Source: Rotaria macrura
Lineage: Eukaryota > Rotifera > Eurotatoria > Philodinida > Philodinidae
Direction: 5' to 3'
Assembly (NCBI GenBank): GCA_900239685.1
Contig: OENT01000692.1
Coordinates: forward strand, 20,749 to 84,748
DNA: 64,000 nucleotides
Shown here: positions 37,784 through 50,231 of the stretch, piece after piece
How positions within the stretch are numbered: the first letter of the stretch is position 1
How the letters are laid out: each line of letters starts with the position of its first letter
Position numbers and translations under genes: made by a program
The notes under the pieces: model-generated
Told to the model about the DNA's origin: nothing
Seen by the model: the letters and a program-made list of their open reading frames with translations, nothing else
Databases searched by the model: none

Positions 37784-39857
37784 ATGAAAAATATCTATCA
37801 GCGAATCGTTTTGGTTACTTTTAATATAATCATTCAATGTAGAAAATTTTCATGGCAACAAGTTTCATGCTTGATTTGTTTGATCACCACTGGTATTGTT
37901 TTATCTGGTGTAGCTCTTGGCCTTGTACTGGTTTTCGTACTACGTGAGTTGCTTGTATCTATTGTTTCACATGCTTCTCTGTCTGTCTTCTTTAAAATTA
38001 TAATTAATAGCACATGGGACCATTTTATCAACATCCAGGACGACCGTTTCATCGACAACAGCAACAAGTAAGTCAAACAATACGGATAAAGAATAGAGCC
38101 CGTTACTACAAATAACTTCCAGTAGAACAGAAGCATCAAATAAACACATACATTATCACTTGCATTCAAATTTTATTATCTTCAGTCATCAATCTATTTA
38201 TAGTTCGATTTATATCCTATTTCCAGTTTGTCAAACATGGCTTTGAGTCGATTTGAAATAGCTACAGATTATGCTGTTTCCGCTTGACATTGGTAGTGTG
38301 AGGGTATGAATGTTGAGAGTTGGTGTGAAAGGTAACTGCAAAGACACGCACAATCACATCAATACTTTCATTGATAAACTGCAGTAGAGAATTACATACA
38401 ATGCTGGGTAGTTCTGGAAATTTGACGATTTCAACGCAATGCAGTTGTAAATATTCAGATAGACTTACAGAAACACACAAGAATAGATGACTGTTTCTTC
38501 GAAGTTAGTCCGAATGTTTTCGCTCGAAACTAAAGAATCGTAGTATTTGGTTTAGATTTTCATTACTGAGATAAGCGAAAGACATTTAACTGAAGTAAAC
38601 GGCAATAAGTCTCAACTAGATTTGTCTCGTTCATATCTTCCTTTTCCTCGATGACACTAGTGACTGAAGTTGGCCAATATTCATCGTGACATGTTGAAAA
38701 ACTTCGATCGATATCAGTCGGCGCTCTCAACGTCGATTGTAGCTCTTAAACGCATGTTTGGACATACTTGCATCATGAATCGATGCATCAAAAAGTACTC
38801 TATGCAATTCTACACCGTCAAAGGATAAAATTTCATCATTTACATCATGCCATGGAACTATAAAAATCAACATTTTAATTTAACTCTATGATCTTTCTCT
38901 TTTAAATAAATATACTAAAATAGTACGAGTTTGTTTCATTTGTAACTGATGAACCAATTTCAGCTTTGACAACAACGACGGAAACAACAAGCACGACAAC
39001 AACATCAAGCAGTGAGATTCAGATTCATGTCCCTTTCTCTAATAGAGAAACAGCGGAGAATTTGTTGTTTAGCTTCGACGACATCCACCACAAGCACGAG
39101 TAGCACGAGCTCATCTTCGTCAAGTTAGATCACTTATTTTTAGCAAATGAATCAAAATTCATTGATATCGAATAGGTACAACATCATCAACATCTACAAC
39201 GTCGACTAGTAAGATTTACTGAATGACTCGACAACAAGAGCATTTAACAAACCTTAATCTAGCTTCGACGACATCATCTTCAAGTGCGAGTACGACGAGC
39301 TCAACGACAACGACTACAGGTCAGAGACATTTGGTAAATAATTTGCGTTTTATGATTCGATTGTAGCAACGGCGTGTTCACCATCTGGGCACGGATCATT
39401 GTCAGTCCTCAATGTAACAGTTCCGTCTAGTTGGACTCGCTATTCATACAATATTACAGCAGCATCCATGATCCAAATTCTTACATTTGGATTTCAGACT
39501 GAACCTGCTCGTACTTATTATTTAGACGATGTATCTGTTGTGGATGTCAACGAATCCACTTCTCAATTGCTTGAGAATCCAAGTCTCGAAAACTCATCGA
39601 CAACATGGATCGGATGGACATTGTCGTGTTTCAATGCATGTGGTACTGATTCGCACACGAGAGCTGTTATAGCTTCCGGAATTAGCTGCTATTCGTCGAC
39701 GGGTAATTGCTTCGGAATTTGTTGTGCACCTACAGGCATTGCCTTCCTTGTCCAATCATTTTGCGCTGTAATCGGTCATATCTACACAATATCATATCGA
39801 TTATTGGCAAATGGAGGCGGGAGTAATTCAAATCACTTCTACGCTGATGTTACTTAA
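37784..39857 (+). CDS. Type II membrane protein with Ser/Thr stalk and lectin-like ectodomain
   Basis: Seven exons: 37784-37943, 38011-38067, 38964-39011, 39073-39123, 39176-39208, 39263-39319 and 39367-39857, all joined in phase 1, encode 298 residues. Residues about 28-52 form a membrane segment (CLICLITTGIVLSGVALGLV), with no cleavable signal. Exons 2-6 encode a mucin-like stalk of Thr and Ser from small symmetric exons (57, 48, 51, 33, 57 nt). Exons 4 and 6 start with the same CTTCGACGACATC, showing internal exon duplication. The last exon encodes a Cys-rich ectodomain with NITAASMIQILTFGF, ARTYYLDDVSVVD and WIGWTLSCFNACG, resembling a beta-sandwich carbohydrate-binding fold. It is probably an O-glycosylated surface protein. 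Ligand unknown. The first exon could begin upstream. Confidence 0.7.
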
Positions 39858-40321
39858 TGGATACGAGATGAGCAACATGCTATTTCTAATAATAACATTA
39901 GATGACTGAAGGCATTTATCTAACAAAACATTTCATAACCATCTAACCTTTCCGTTTCACAATAAGAATTAATGTTTCACTAACAGTTTTTGATAATTCT
40001 CTAAAAAATCTTTGTAGCTAATCACATTTGAATAAAACTAATTCCCAAAAACAGAGTACTTATGCTAGTGTGAATACTGATACATCGTCATACTTCAAGC
40101 GTGTGCAGATAAGATTTGTTATATGTACAATTGTTTAATTTTTGCGAATGTAGTCACATCCACACTATACACACGTATAGCTCAGTTTCCGAATCTCGAC
40201 TATGTATTTATAAATAAATTGGAAATAGAAAAATGTGTTCATGAAATAAGGCGAGCGAAATAAAAATTTCTATGCAAGACTCAGAGTTCATGATTTGAAT
40301 ATCATATGCTACAATTCGTTA
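39858..40321. other. Convergent intergenic region
   Basis: 464 bp between the stalk-lectin gene and the cysteine peptide gene. It has several AATAAA-like hexamers on both strands and no ORF. Confidence 0.4.
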
Positions 40322-40564
40322 TTAAGACGCTTCTAGTTGACAAGTAGAGCGACACATAGTTCTTAGAACTCCACCAGGACGAGCTCTGCAGCCATCAACA
40401 CATAGTTTTTCTTCGGCTTTCGTTAATGTTCCTTGTACAAAAACAACTATAGTTCATGAAATGAAAACGGATTTATGCTCATTCTGTTAGAACTAAAACA
40501 AATTAAACTTACACGCAACCAAAAGCATCGAAACAACAAATAACATGTAAAGCGTTGTTCGCAT
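40322..40564 (-). CDS. Secreted 58-residue peptide with CX3C-X11-CX3C pattern
   Basis: Two exons, 40564-40513 and 40446-40322, are joined in phase 1 across a 66-nt GT-AG intron. Using the AG 15 nt further downstream would create an immediate stop, which decides the acceptor. Residues 1-23 are a signal peptide (hydrophobic core MLFVVSMLLVAFVFV). The mature part of about 35 residues has four cysteines only, spaced C-x3-C-x11-C-x3-C (CVDGC and CRSTC). This is the spacing of the helical-hairpin (alpha-hairpinin-type) scaffold held by two disulfides, known from antimicrobial, inhibitor and some venom peptides. The family assignment is by cysteine pattern only and no specific activity can be claimed. 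Confidence 0.65.
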
Positions 40565-42445
40565 ATTCGACCTTTCTTTCACCAATCGATCAAATAAATG
40601 TGCAAGTTGACAATAACTTTGTATTTATAATATGAAACAGACATTTTATATGACAATTTTCTTCTTTGTTAATTCAAGAAAAAATCTGCTTCCCTCATAT
40701 AAAAGTGTACAAATGTTTTCGCTTTGCGCTAATCATAAGCTTATTTATTCAAGATAATGTAATTCAATCCATCACTTCATATAGCATAGAAGCGATTTTT
40801 ATTCAAATAAAAAAATACTAAAATTTAATTATATTCTTTCATTCTCTTTCTCTCATAGCAAGTACCTTGTTAAATTTCCATGTCCTATATGTAGTAGTAT
40901 CCATACACGGATACGATTTGTGATTAATCGATCCCTCTTTTTCAGAAATTGTCGATAAAACAAATTCAGTATTCCGTGTTTCATCTTCTAAAAATCATCA
41001 AATCACTCAAGATGCATACAAGTTTAGGTCATCATTATTTTTCTCAGATGTGTGTGAATTCAAATTTTCTAGTTCAGCCTAATCTATGTACGTATTTAAA
41101 ACTATAGGCAACGATTCTCCTGAATAAACATATAACAATGCATGAAAAAGAGTGCTTTTGGAAAAAAGAACAATCGTATAGTTGTTTTCAAACATGATTG
41201 ATATTGTTGTTTTCTAAGGATACTTGAAGCCCGTGATTAATTTATTCAGACAACTGAATAGGAGTACGTCTAAATAAAACACTGTTTATAGTTAACTATT
41301 CGAATCTAGCAAGCAATTGATGTAAACTGTGAAACGTAGACTGTATAATTATGGAGGAGTTGCAGTATTTTGATAGGTAGTATTTGGGAGCGATATAATT
41401 TTTTATATACCAAACTTCCTGTATTTAATTAAACGGAGACTTAAACAGTCATGTGTTTGTGTAATTTCTCATAATTATTCATACTTGTACACTTCTGTGA
41501 AAACTGTTTGAAGTATTCGACTCATCCAAGCATCAAAATACATCCGGTCCGAGTATTTTTCTCTTGGCAATCCTATCCGATAGGAAGGAATCAATAAATA
41601 ATCGACGATCAAAAATTCAATATTTCAGTGGTTCCATATCCACAGGGGTGAGTCATTGTCTTAGAGGTGCTAATCGAATTTCTTGAACTTAAAGGTAAAC
41701 TTGATGGGTAGCCTCAATACGATTCATAAAACTCTTCGAAGGTTTATCGTACATTTATGTTTATCATTAATCTGAAAGAAGATGTAATAAATTCATGAGA
41801 CCATCATAAACGTGGGCAGAATTAACTATCACTTTTAGAGTAGTAAGTATCGATAACGATTTGACACGAGATCTAGAGCACTATTGATTATTATGTATTT
41901 AGAAGGAAACATTCATATTCATTTCTAAAATATATTCCTTGTAAATGTCGATGCCAATAAAAGTAAAAAATCAGTTGCAGATTTACAAGTCAAGTATTCT
42001 ACCGTTAGAAGACATGCAATGAAGACATGTATACTTGAATGTAACTACGTCGTAAAAATGAATACATCGAATACTTGAATGTCTTACTTACGTAGATAGT
42101 TGAGCGTAGTGTGTAGGCGAATACATCATATAAGCTATTATTTTGAACTTTGCAGTAACTTTAAAACACACTTTTTACAATTATAAATGTTTGATAAATT
42201 CGGTAAAAATAAACAGATATGATTCAATCGATGTATTTCTCCTGAAGAGCGTCACGTTTTATCGGATATATTATGGTGTCTGTAAGCTGTATTTCGTTTA
42301 TTTGAGTTGTTCTGTCTATTCACAGCAGAGGTGTTTTACTTAGTTGATGTCATGTATCACAATAGATAAACAATAAGAAGTCCCGTTTAACATCATTCTC
42401 TACACCAGCATATCGTGTTGTATCATTTGATGAAGGTACGAAATA
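40565..42445. other. Intergenic, no gene seen
   Basis: 1.9 kb of AT-rich sequence with short chance ORFs only. Its first part is the likely promoter of the cysteine peptide gene. Confidence 0.4.
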
Positions 42446-43075
42446 TCATACCCATTGTTTATCTACTGATATTAGCTGTTCATTGTAAAGTTTCATTATT
42501 AAATACGATATTCGACGGAATTTAAAGAGTCTTTCCAAAGTCATTTTCAATGTGAATATTTGATACATCGTTGAGTTGTTCGACCGAAAACCAGATTTTA
42601 TTTCTAATAATCGTTTATCGGCCGGATTTTGAATACGGTTGATAATGACACGTGAAAGTAATTTGCCAGTTACACTCAGTAACGAGATACCTCTGTAATT
42701 GTCACACAGCGTTTTGTCCCGTTTATTTTTATATAGCCTAACTAGAGTGGCTGAGCTCCACTCCTTCACCACCTGTTCATTCTCCCACATATCAATGAAC
42801 ATTTCGTGCAACCATTTTATCACTGGCTCACCACGAGCCTTTAGAATATCAGGTGTCACTCCATCACCTCCTGGATCTTTTCTTGATTTCATTTGATTTA
42901 GCGCTCTTTTCACCTCTTCAAAAGAAGGTTGCGGGTTCTGTCGTTCCAAGTCCAACCTTGATGGTGTTGTTATTTGCACCTCATTTATTACATGTGGATC
43001 AACAGTTGAATGAACATTCAACAATTCACAAAAATACTCATACGTACATAATGAAGCATTAGCTCGTAGGAAAAC
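42446..43075 (-). pseudogene. Non-LTR retrotransposon reverse transcriptase fragment
   Basis: A minus-strand frame from about 43075 encodes the N-terminal part of a LINE reverse transcriptase: ELLNVHSTVDP, FEEVKRALNQMKSRKDPGGDGVTPDILK, WENEQVVKEWSSATLVRLYKN, CDNYRGISLLSVTGKLLSRVI and the GFRSNNST segment. Homology ends near 42535, before the catalytic YxDD region. The endonuclease, the rest of the RT and the 3' end are missing. It is a doubly truncated, dead copy. Clade (RTE- or CR1-like) cannot be fixed from this piece. Confidence 0.88.
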
Positions 43076-43339
43076 TTACGTCCCTTTAACAATAAGAAAC
43101 TAAAACTAATAGAGGTGCGTATTATTTTCTCTTACTGCAGTAGGTTCCAGGGATACTTTGAAAAGAAACACATGATATGACATAAAATTGCGTGAATAGT
43201 AGTACTACAAGCATTCAATTGAGTTCAAGAATGCCTTTATAAACTTCCATTATATAGGATTAATGATGAGTTCAGTTCTGAATGGTGGTGCCCTACTAAT
43301 ACAAGGAATAGATACAACATGAGAGCTCCAACTATTAAA

Positions 43340-43911
43340 TTGTAAATACATCATCGTGCACAACATTTTTCTCATTCTGTTATTTGTTTCAGCGACGGCG
43401 CCAGTGCTCATTTCAAAACCAACACCGGCATTCTCAATCTGATTTATCAAAAGAAAGATATTTGTATAGATGCCTGCTGGACATTTACAGCTAGTGGACA
43501 CGGCAGGGGAGCCGGTGACAGCATTGGCACCGTAATGAAATCAACTGCTCGTCGGGTCACGCTAACAAAAAATATCAAGAATCGTCGGCAAAAGATTTTG
43601 ATGAGTTTTACATGAAGTACCAAGCAGAAACAGCGAATGCCTCTAACAAGACGTATCCTCTCATTCATATTTTCTTTCTCGAAGCACATGAAGTGGACAA
43701 TGCGAAAATGTCTATTCTAAACAAGAGGGCGGAACAGATGAAGTTCAGAGGTAACAAAAGCTTTCTATCTTTCCATGAATACAATATTGAATACGTAGGA
43801 ACAATTCAAGTCATTCGAGCAATGCATGAATTCCAACCTCTCAATAACAACAGCGTTAAATGTCTTCAAACATCAAAGTCTTCCGAATTCATAACATTTT
43901 CTTTCAACTGA
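43340..43911 (+). pseudogene. Remnant of a transposon-type protein gene
   Basis: The plus-strand frame after a TAA at about 43340 encodes SVICFSDGASAHFKTNTG, then a segment with WTFTASGHGRGAGDSIG and STARRVTL. This matches a protein type repeated in many invertebrate genomes with an FSDG...WxFxATSHGKG...DGxGxxVKR signature, which I associate with mobile DNA. Near 43575 the frame shifts by one base and continues as KDFDEFYMKYQAETANASNK to a stop at 43911. The upstream stop, the frameshift and the missing ends mark it as a pseudogene. Family name not certain. Confidence 0.6.
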
Positions 43912-46349
43912 ACTCTTCGTTCGAGCTGTGCACCGATTTTCATCATTTGACAACCATCAAAAGCCACTAGAAAACACTAAAATGAACACAATATGAGCAA
44001 AAATTACACATCGATTTTCTCAAGGAAACATACAAATACTCTTCCTTCTATTAGTTCATCGGATATCCAAAAGTTTCATTCCTCTACTGTCGGCTCATTA
44101 CTGGCTTTTATCAGTCAGCCGTTCCACCTCATAATAACTGGAGCATTGCGGGAATACAGTTAACGGAAAAGCAAGATGCTATAACCAGAACTAAACTATT
44201 CAATAACTTACTTTCTCTCTCTCTCTCCGTATCATGCGCGCCTACGTATGGCATACGTACCACATGCTTTCAGACTCACCCATAACTATCACATGCGATT
44301 CAGACTCACCCACAGCTACTCAATCGACACTCCTTTCTCTCAATACTTTTAGCCTGTTTCAAACAGTACTCAGTGATTCTCTCAGCTGTCAACCAGCTGG
44401 CCATAAGACTCACATTCATCCTGGCATTCATTACCACATAGTTTACTAGACGCCTACACAGAAGCTACTGAATCATCAATGACATGAAACATACATAGAC
44501 AAGTTCCGAAAAACCGACCCGTAACTCGAAGTTTTTGGCTAAAAGAATGTGAGTTTTTTCACAGATGGTGTTTTCTGATGACCTTTCACCGTTCTGGCAT
44601 AAAAAATGGAAAAAAGACACTTTCCAAAAAGTGGCTGGAACCCCATGGATTCACCCAGTAGATAAAATACACAAATGTTGCAGTAGTTCTGTTTTGAAAT
44701 TGAAGATCTTCAGTGAATAAATTACTCGTGGAATAGTTCTCGTTTCAAATAGAATTCAATATAGTGAACTGCAGCGTTCGAAATGGAATTGTGCGCGAAA
44801 TGCTTTCATACGCAGTGTTCTATTTAGCAAAATGTAAGTGTGCGAATGGTTTTTGGAAACAGAGTGTAATGAAAGAAATTTTTTGTCAAACTACCAAGCG
44901 AAAATAAAGTGATTTTCATCAAAATAAATATAAATTTATAGTTGGAAAACAACGAGAGACGGCGCATTAGATGGTTCGTTAATACAATGCTCCGAAAGAA
45001 GATGGCTGCAGTTTTCACTGGGTATCAAAATTCTGGTGGTTCAATTTTCTCGAATTTGGAAAACTTATCAAGTTATTTTCTCCTATTACGGAGATATATA
45101 TCTTAAAGATTCATTCCAGCACTAAAAAACTTGCGTCAAAATTATCTCAAAATTTTGGGTAATTCCTCCAATATATTGCTCTAAATTCACAGACAATCGA
45201 TTTTTGTAGGACATTTTGCAACTTTCGCCGAATATTGGATCGATTCCCTTTTTCGGCTCATTTGCGCTGCCCTGAAAATAAGTGAAAAATAGGCGTGTTA
45301 TTTCATAGCCATGGACTTGAAAAATGAAAAAAAGCAACAAAAACGATGAAAGAGACGCTTTTTAATCATATTTCAATTTCAAACATGAAAATAAACATTT
45401 TTCTAAAAATAACCTAATTACCTACTTTGATTAATATTTTAATTCATGTAACTTGGTCAATTAAAGGATTTCTTTTCATGCATGAATTGAAATTCATAAG
45501 AGATTTTGTTCGTTTCATCATCAGAGATACCAGACATACCATTTTTTTCGTGTTTCTGAATTAAAAATCAAGAAAGTTGATCTTTTTCATTTTTCAAGGT
45601 TTTGGTTAGTATGATACTTAACTTGATGGGAAAATTCAAAAAATTTGTAATTTAAAAAACGTTATTAAGACGAGACAATCTAGTATCAGGTAGAGTTGGT
45701 AAGATTCGAGAATGAAAGTGTAATCTTTTTTGGAAATGTACTGCGTAAAGTTGGTTTTTTTAGCAATTTGTAAATCGAAAATAGAAGATGTTTTATACAT
45801 TTTACATCTGCTTGTTACACGTACTATTCGGAATCGGAACGCTGGCGATCGGATGAAAATTTCGTTTATGCGTACATCATACAAGCATGATAACTATAGA
45901 TGACACCAGCCATCATTGAAATTTCCGGTTCTGGTTGTTCCCCTTCCGGTTACACCTTCTTTTTCTTCTGGTTCCAATTCCGGTTTCTGATACGGGAAGC
46001 GATAAAAGTGGTACCAATTAGAGTTCTTGGTTCCCTTGTTTTGAGAACCCCTTGGCTCTAGGCAATACGCAATTGAGCAGTACTTTGAGTACTCTATTGT
46101 AAGACATCAAAGGATATCTGAAATCCAAGTGGTTCTGCATTCCTTAATCATCATTAAATACGAACTGTATCGCCCTTAAGCAGAAAAATGCATCAAGACA
46201 AGGTAAAATGGCAAGAATAATGCTCAAGAAAGAGAGAACGCCAAGATAAAGAACGAATTTGAAAAGGAAATCCTGCGTGTCACTTCTATAAACCCAATGA
46301 ACGTAGAGCAACATCAAGAGAAAATTCGGGGACACAACATTCATCCTAG
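43912..46349. other. Intergenic, repeat-like patches only
   Basis: No gene. A 31-bp tandem pair (TTCAGACTCACCCA at about 44270 and 44301) and a patch of TTCCGGTT repeats (about 45925-45990) are visible. Confidence 0.4.
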
Positions 46350-46419
46350 GCAGTGGGTCATTGTAGGGAAGAAAAACTATCTACTATCGTGCCGAGCTGT
46401 ACACTCACACCCTTGAACG

Positions 46420-46990
46420 AGCCAAGCCCAAAAATGTCACTAAAAGGTATGCCAGGAAGGAAAATCCAGAAAATTCGGAGAGGGTCGGGACCTGTTGAAA
46501 AGAACGCAGAAAGTAAAAATCTAAATAGGCAAAATGTGTATAAACGATGCCGAAAATCTCGGAAGGTAAAATAGCGATAAACAATAGGTGAACTTGCGGG
46601 AAGATTAAGAATCGAAAAGCAAGGAGTAAAATGGTCTAAAATGCGGAGAGGAGTAATCTCGATAAGGAACATGTCGAACGAACGAAACTGGAAAATGTCT
46701 AAAACAAAATAATCCCAAGCAACCATCTCGAGAAACAAAGTGCTAGATTGTCGAGAGGAGAAACTACCAAAAGAAAAGTCGTCGGATGGAAAAATGTCGA
46801 AAAAAGGTACTAGCTCTAATTGTCGGAAAGGAAAACGATCAAAAGGAAAATTTGGAGTGCACAAAATTTCGAAGGCTAAGAGTCTCGAAAAATCGGAAAT
46901 ACAAGAGAAATAAATCTTGAATGTACGAAATCCGGAAAAGAGACTATCTAAAAACCGAAATCTTGAAAGTGTAAAATGTAAAAGCTATTG
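46420..46990. repeat. Purine-rich degenerate short-unit repeat
   Basis: The plus strand is strongly purine-rich and keeps returning to variants of GGAAAATGTCGAAAA at irregular spacing of about 15-25 nt (for example near 46690, 46790, 46805 and 46885). The minus strand is open for 168 codons here (46358-46864). Its protein is just repeated Phe/Ser/Asp/Leu words, so the frame is a by-product of composition. Confidence 0.5.
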
Positions 46991-49444
46991 GAGTATTTGA
47001 TAGATATATCTAATGGCAGAACTAAGACGCAAGCATAGGGTCTAGATGGACGTGGACATGTGCCTGTGCGAAATCCAGTATATCAAAACTAATTGTAATT
47101 GTGGATAAATCAATAATGAATAATAGTGAAATAAGAGTACATGATGAAGCTCAGATTTTTATTTTTCACAATCATATATGCTTTGAATCAAAATCCACAT
47201 ACATAAAATTTTCACTTGTCAAAGTATGATTTGTGTTCGCTAGTAACAGGAACTTGAATAATAATCATCATCGTCTTCATAAGCATATACACATGCATTC
47301 TAATACACAGATGCTGATAATTTGTTTGATTTACTTTTAATGCCGTAATATAACTTTTATGATTTTATTAGGTTCATCGAACTTTTCCCTTAATCCATAA
47401 AAACTGACCACTTCTACACTTCCTTTTACTGTCAACCATAATGTAAAAAAGCTAGTGGGTTAAATACAGCATTTCTTCCAGCTTGAATTAGAGCTAAACC
47501 CTCAAAATGATTGAAGCATTTGTTTAATTTGGATATAAATTATTTCAGTTTGAGAACCAAAAAGATCTGCCGTTTTATTGTATATAATGCTTAAATTACC
47601 TTTGTTGGATAAATCAGGTTTCTATTGATATTCTTTCATCAAGATATGAACCTAAATTTTTCAGAATCTTCATTTAAATCACGACTCAATCCCATAATAA
47701 TTGATTATTGAATTAAAATATAATATATTTTGCTAGCTACCAACCTTAAATTAGGCCTAGTCTGAGATGGACCTAGGTCAATCTGGTTTCTTTACTTTGA
47801 ACAAGTAAAATGTCGGAAATGGTAGAAAGTTTTGTAAAAAGTTCAATGAGTATCTTGATAAATGTTGGAGTCAAATTCTGTTGTTGCGAACCATTTTAAA
47901 ACAATGTTGCCATAGATATTGAAAACGAACACTGAAGAAACTAAGTAAAACTTTAAAGATTTTTGATAATTCAAAAACAAATTCTTCGACTGTCATAAGT
48001 TACCAATATGGTTAAAAACTCTAGTTTAATTATTCCATCGAAGATTGCAATATCTTACATAGCACTGTTTCAGCATGGTTCCACAAAAATTATTGGAATT
48101 CAGCACTTATCAGGAGATTCTTTGAAGTTTCAACGAAAACATTGTCTCGATCCAGTATTCGGGTAGCCCAGAGTGAACTACATTGACCTGCATCAATCAT
48201 AAGTTAGACCGAGCGCAATTAAGGTTGGACATTGGTATATACATATATCATTCAAACATGAGCTTCACCATGGATTTTTCTACACATGTCTACTGAAAAT
48301 AGATTGACTAATTATTTTCTATTCATAGTTGGCTTACTTGAATTCAAGAGATATCTTTCGGTTAAACATCTTTGTATATCTTTAAGCATCAGTCGAATGA
48401 TCCTTATAATACGAATTCTGTCTGTCTGTTACTGAAATTTGATGTCTATATCATATTCTGTTAGCCTATTAGAAACATATATTTTCATTCAATTTATAAT
48501 GTTTTATGCATCGAACTGAAAAAAGCAGTTTGATATCAATACCACCCATTCGTTTGGCCGCCTTCAATAACTTCGCAGGAAAACTATTTCGTATTTCTTT
48601 TGTTCATATTTGTAAGCCTTCGTGAACTATTTATTAACCCTTGAACTCTGTATGTCCACATGAGTGGATGTTGACAAAATCACTATTACAATATGTCAAA
48701 GCACTAGATTCACTTGTATGTGTTTGGTAAATGTAGAGAACTTTATGTGGTATCTACAAAATTAGAATATTAGAAAAATTCTTATATTTTAGAATTCTTA
48801 TTTTATTCATAAACACAATCCGTATCTGAAACATATTGTATGACAAATATAGACGAGAATACTTACTTTTACATGAACAGCAATTCGGAAAATTTTCCAA
48901 TAGCTTGGTGGATAAGAAATAATACGACATTAAGTGAACACTAAAGCGAATATTTACAGATAAAGGTGGACATGGTGTCTATAGTGCATATTTTTTTGTA
49001 AATAATTTCTTAGAAGAAGTAGAATGAAATATTAGCCTTTAAATTAAAGGCTTTAATTAATGTTCCTTTCATTGATAATATTATTACTTTAGAGACAAAG
49101 TGGATGTTTTAGAGAAATATATATTTGGCCCACGTGTGCTCATACAACACACCATTTTATATCGTCACTTATTCGGTTTTCACATTTCTCAAATAAAGAG
49201 AATTGGATACAACTTTCGTATAATCAATACGATCAGAATAGAGGAAAAAAAACAAATTGTCATGTCTATTCACCGTCTCCCCTTCCACATGATCAATGTA
49301 ATCATCAAAATATACTCTTCACCGAAGTCAACTTGTTAGGTCGATTTATTCTTACTGTTAGCATATTGAGTACACTAACAGTCTGTTTTTGCTGTCATTC
49401 TATCATTAGCAACTCAATAACCACCATTAATTGTGAAGGATTAA
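46991..49444. other. Intergenic, no gene seen
   Basis: 2.5 kb of AT-rich sequence. A near-perfect palindrome AGCCTTTAAATTAAAGGCT lies at about 49034-49052. No coding frame of note. Confidence 0.4.
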
Positions 49445-49999
49445 GTATTTGGAAACATTCCAGAATTTCAAGCTGCTCCGAAGAAATTATACGAACTACA
49501 TGCAGAAAAAGCTAAGCAAGCCCAATCCGATTTAAGAATCAACGGTACTAGTACTGATAAAAACACATTCGGTGTAAAAAACAACAATTTACACCTTTCA
49601 ATATATTGTTACCTCAAGGCGCAAAATCAGAAATCAATCAGTGGCATCATACAAGAAATATTCATGAAAGTAACAAAGATTATCGAATCGAAATTCTCCA
49701 CTCTTCTTCAGCGTAAATGCTACGAGTTGTGTTTTGCTGATGTTGGTACTGTGTACGTTGTGAATTTCCAAATTCGTCAGGATGTTCTCGAAGATCTATA
49801 TCCATAGAAATAGCTTTATGAAGAGCAAATTTCAATTTCTACAGAAAAACCTCAACTTATGTGTGATATATTAAGTCGATTCTCGTTGCAGTGGGACGAT
49901 TTAATGCGCCAACAACGACAGCTGTTGAATGATCATTTCATGCAACACTGTTTTATTGTTAATATTAATTATAGAGGTCGATATGAAAAGATTTGTTGA
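49445..49999 (+). pseudogene. Unidentified pseudogene with two in-frame stops
   Basis: A frame open for about 120 codons from 49445, with coding-like composition (VFGNIPEFQAAPKKLYELHA and, later, SGIIQEIFMKVTKIIESKF), reaches TAG at about 49805 and a second TAG two codons later. The same frame then continues for 60 more codons (EKPQLMCDILSRFSLQWDDL, RQQRQLLNDHF) to TGA. A stop lies just upstream (TAA at 49442) and there is no start codon near the beginning. This looks like one continuous ancestral protein interrupted by nonsense mutations. The family is not recognised. Confidence 0.5.
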
Positions 50000-50231
50000 A
50001 TAAAAAGCATGTGATTGTGCTCAAGTTTCAACCTTTGATTTTGATTAAACGAAAGAGAGGTATTATCGCTTTTAAGTTTTATGAAGTTGTGGGTCTTGGT
50101 CTGGCTGAAAAGAAGTTCAACACTCACACCCTCACCGATTGACGCGACAATCTTACTCTTTTTGCAGTTTTTGAGGATTAGAAGACCTTTCTTAAATAAA
50201 ATTAAGACGAAGACGATCACAAGAATAATAT

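Noticed and set aside
46358..46864. 168-codon minus-strand ORF
   Set aside because: The encoded protein only reflects the purine-rich short-unit repeat; no domain and no coding-like variety.
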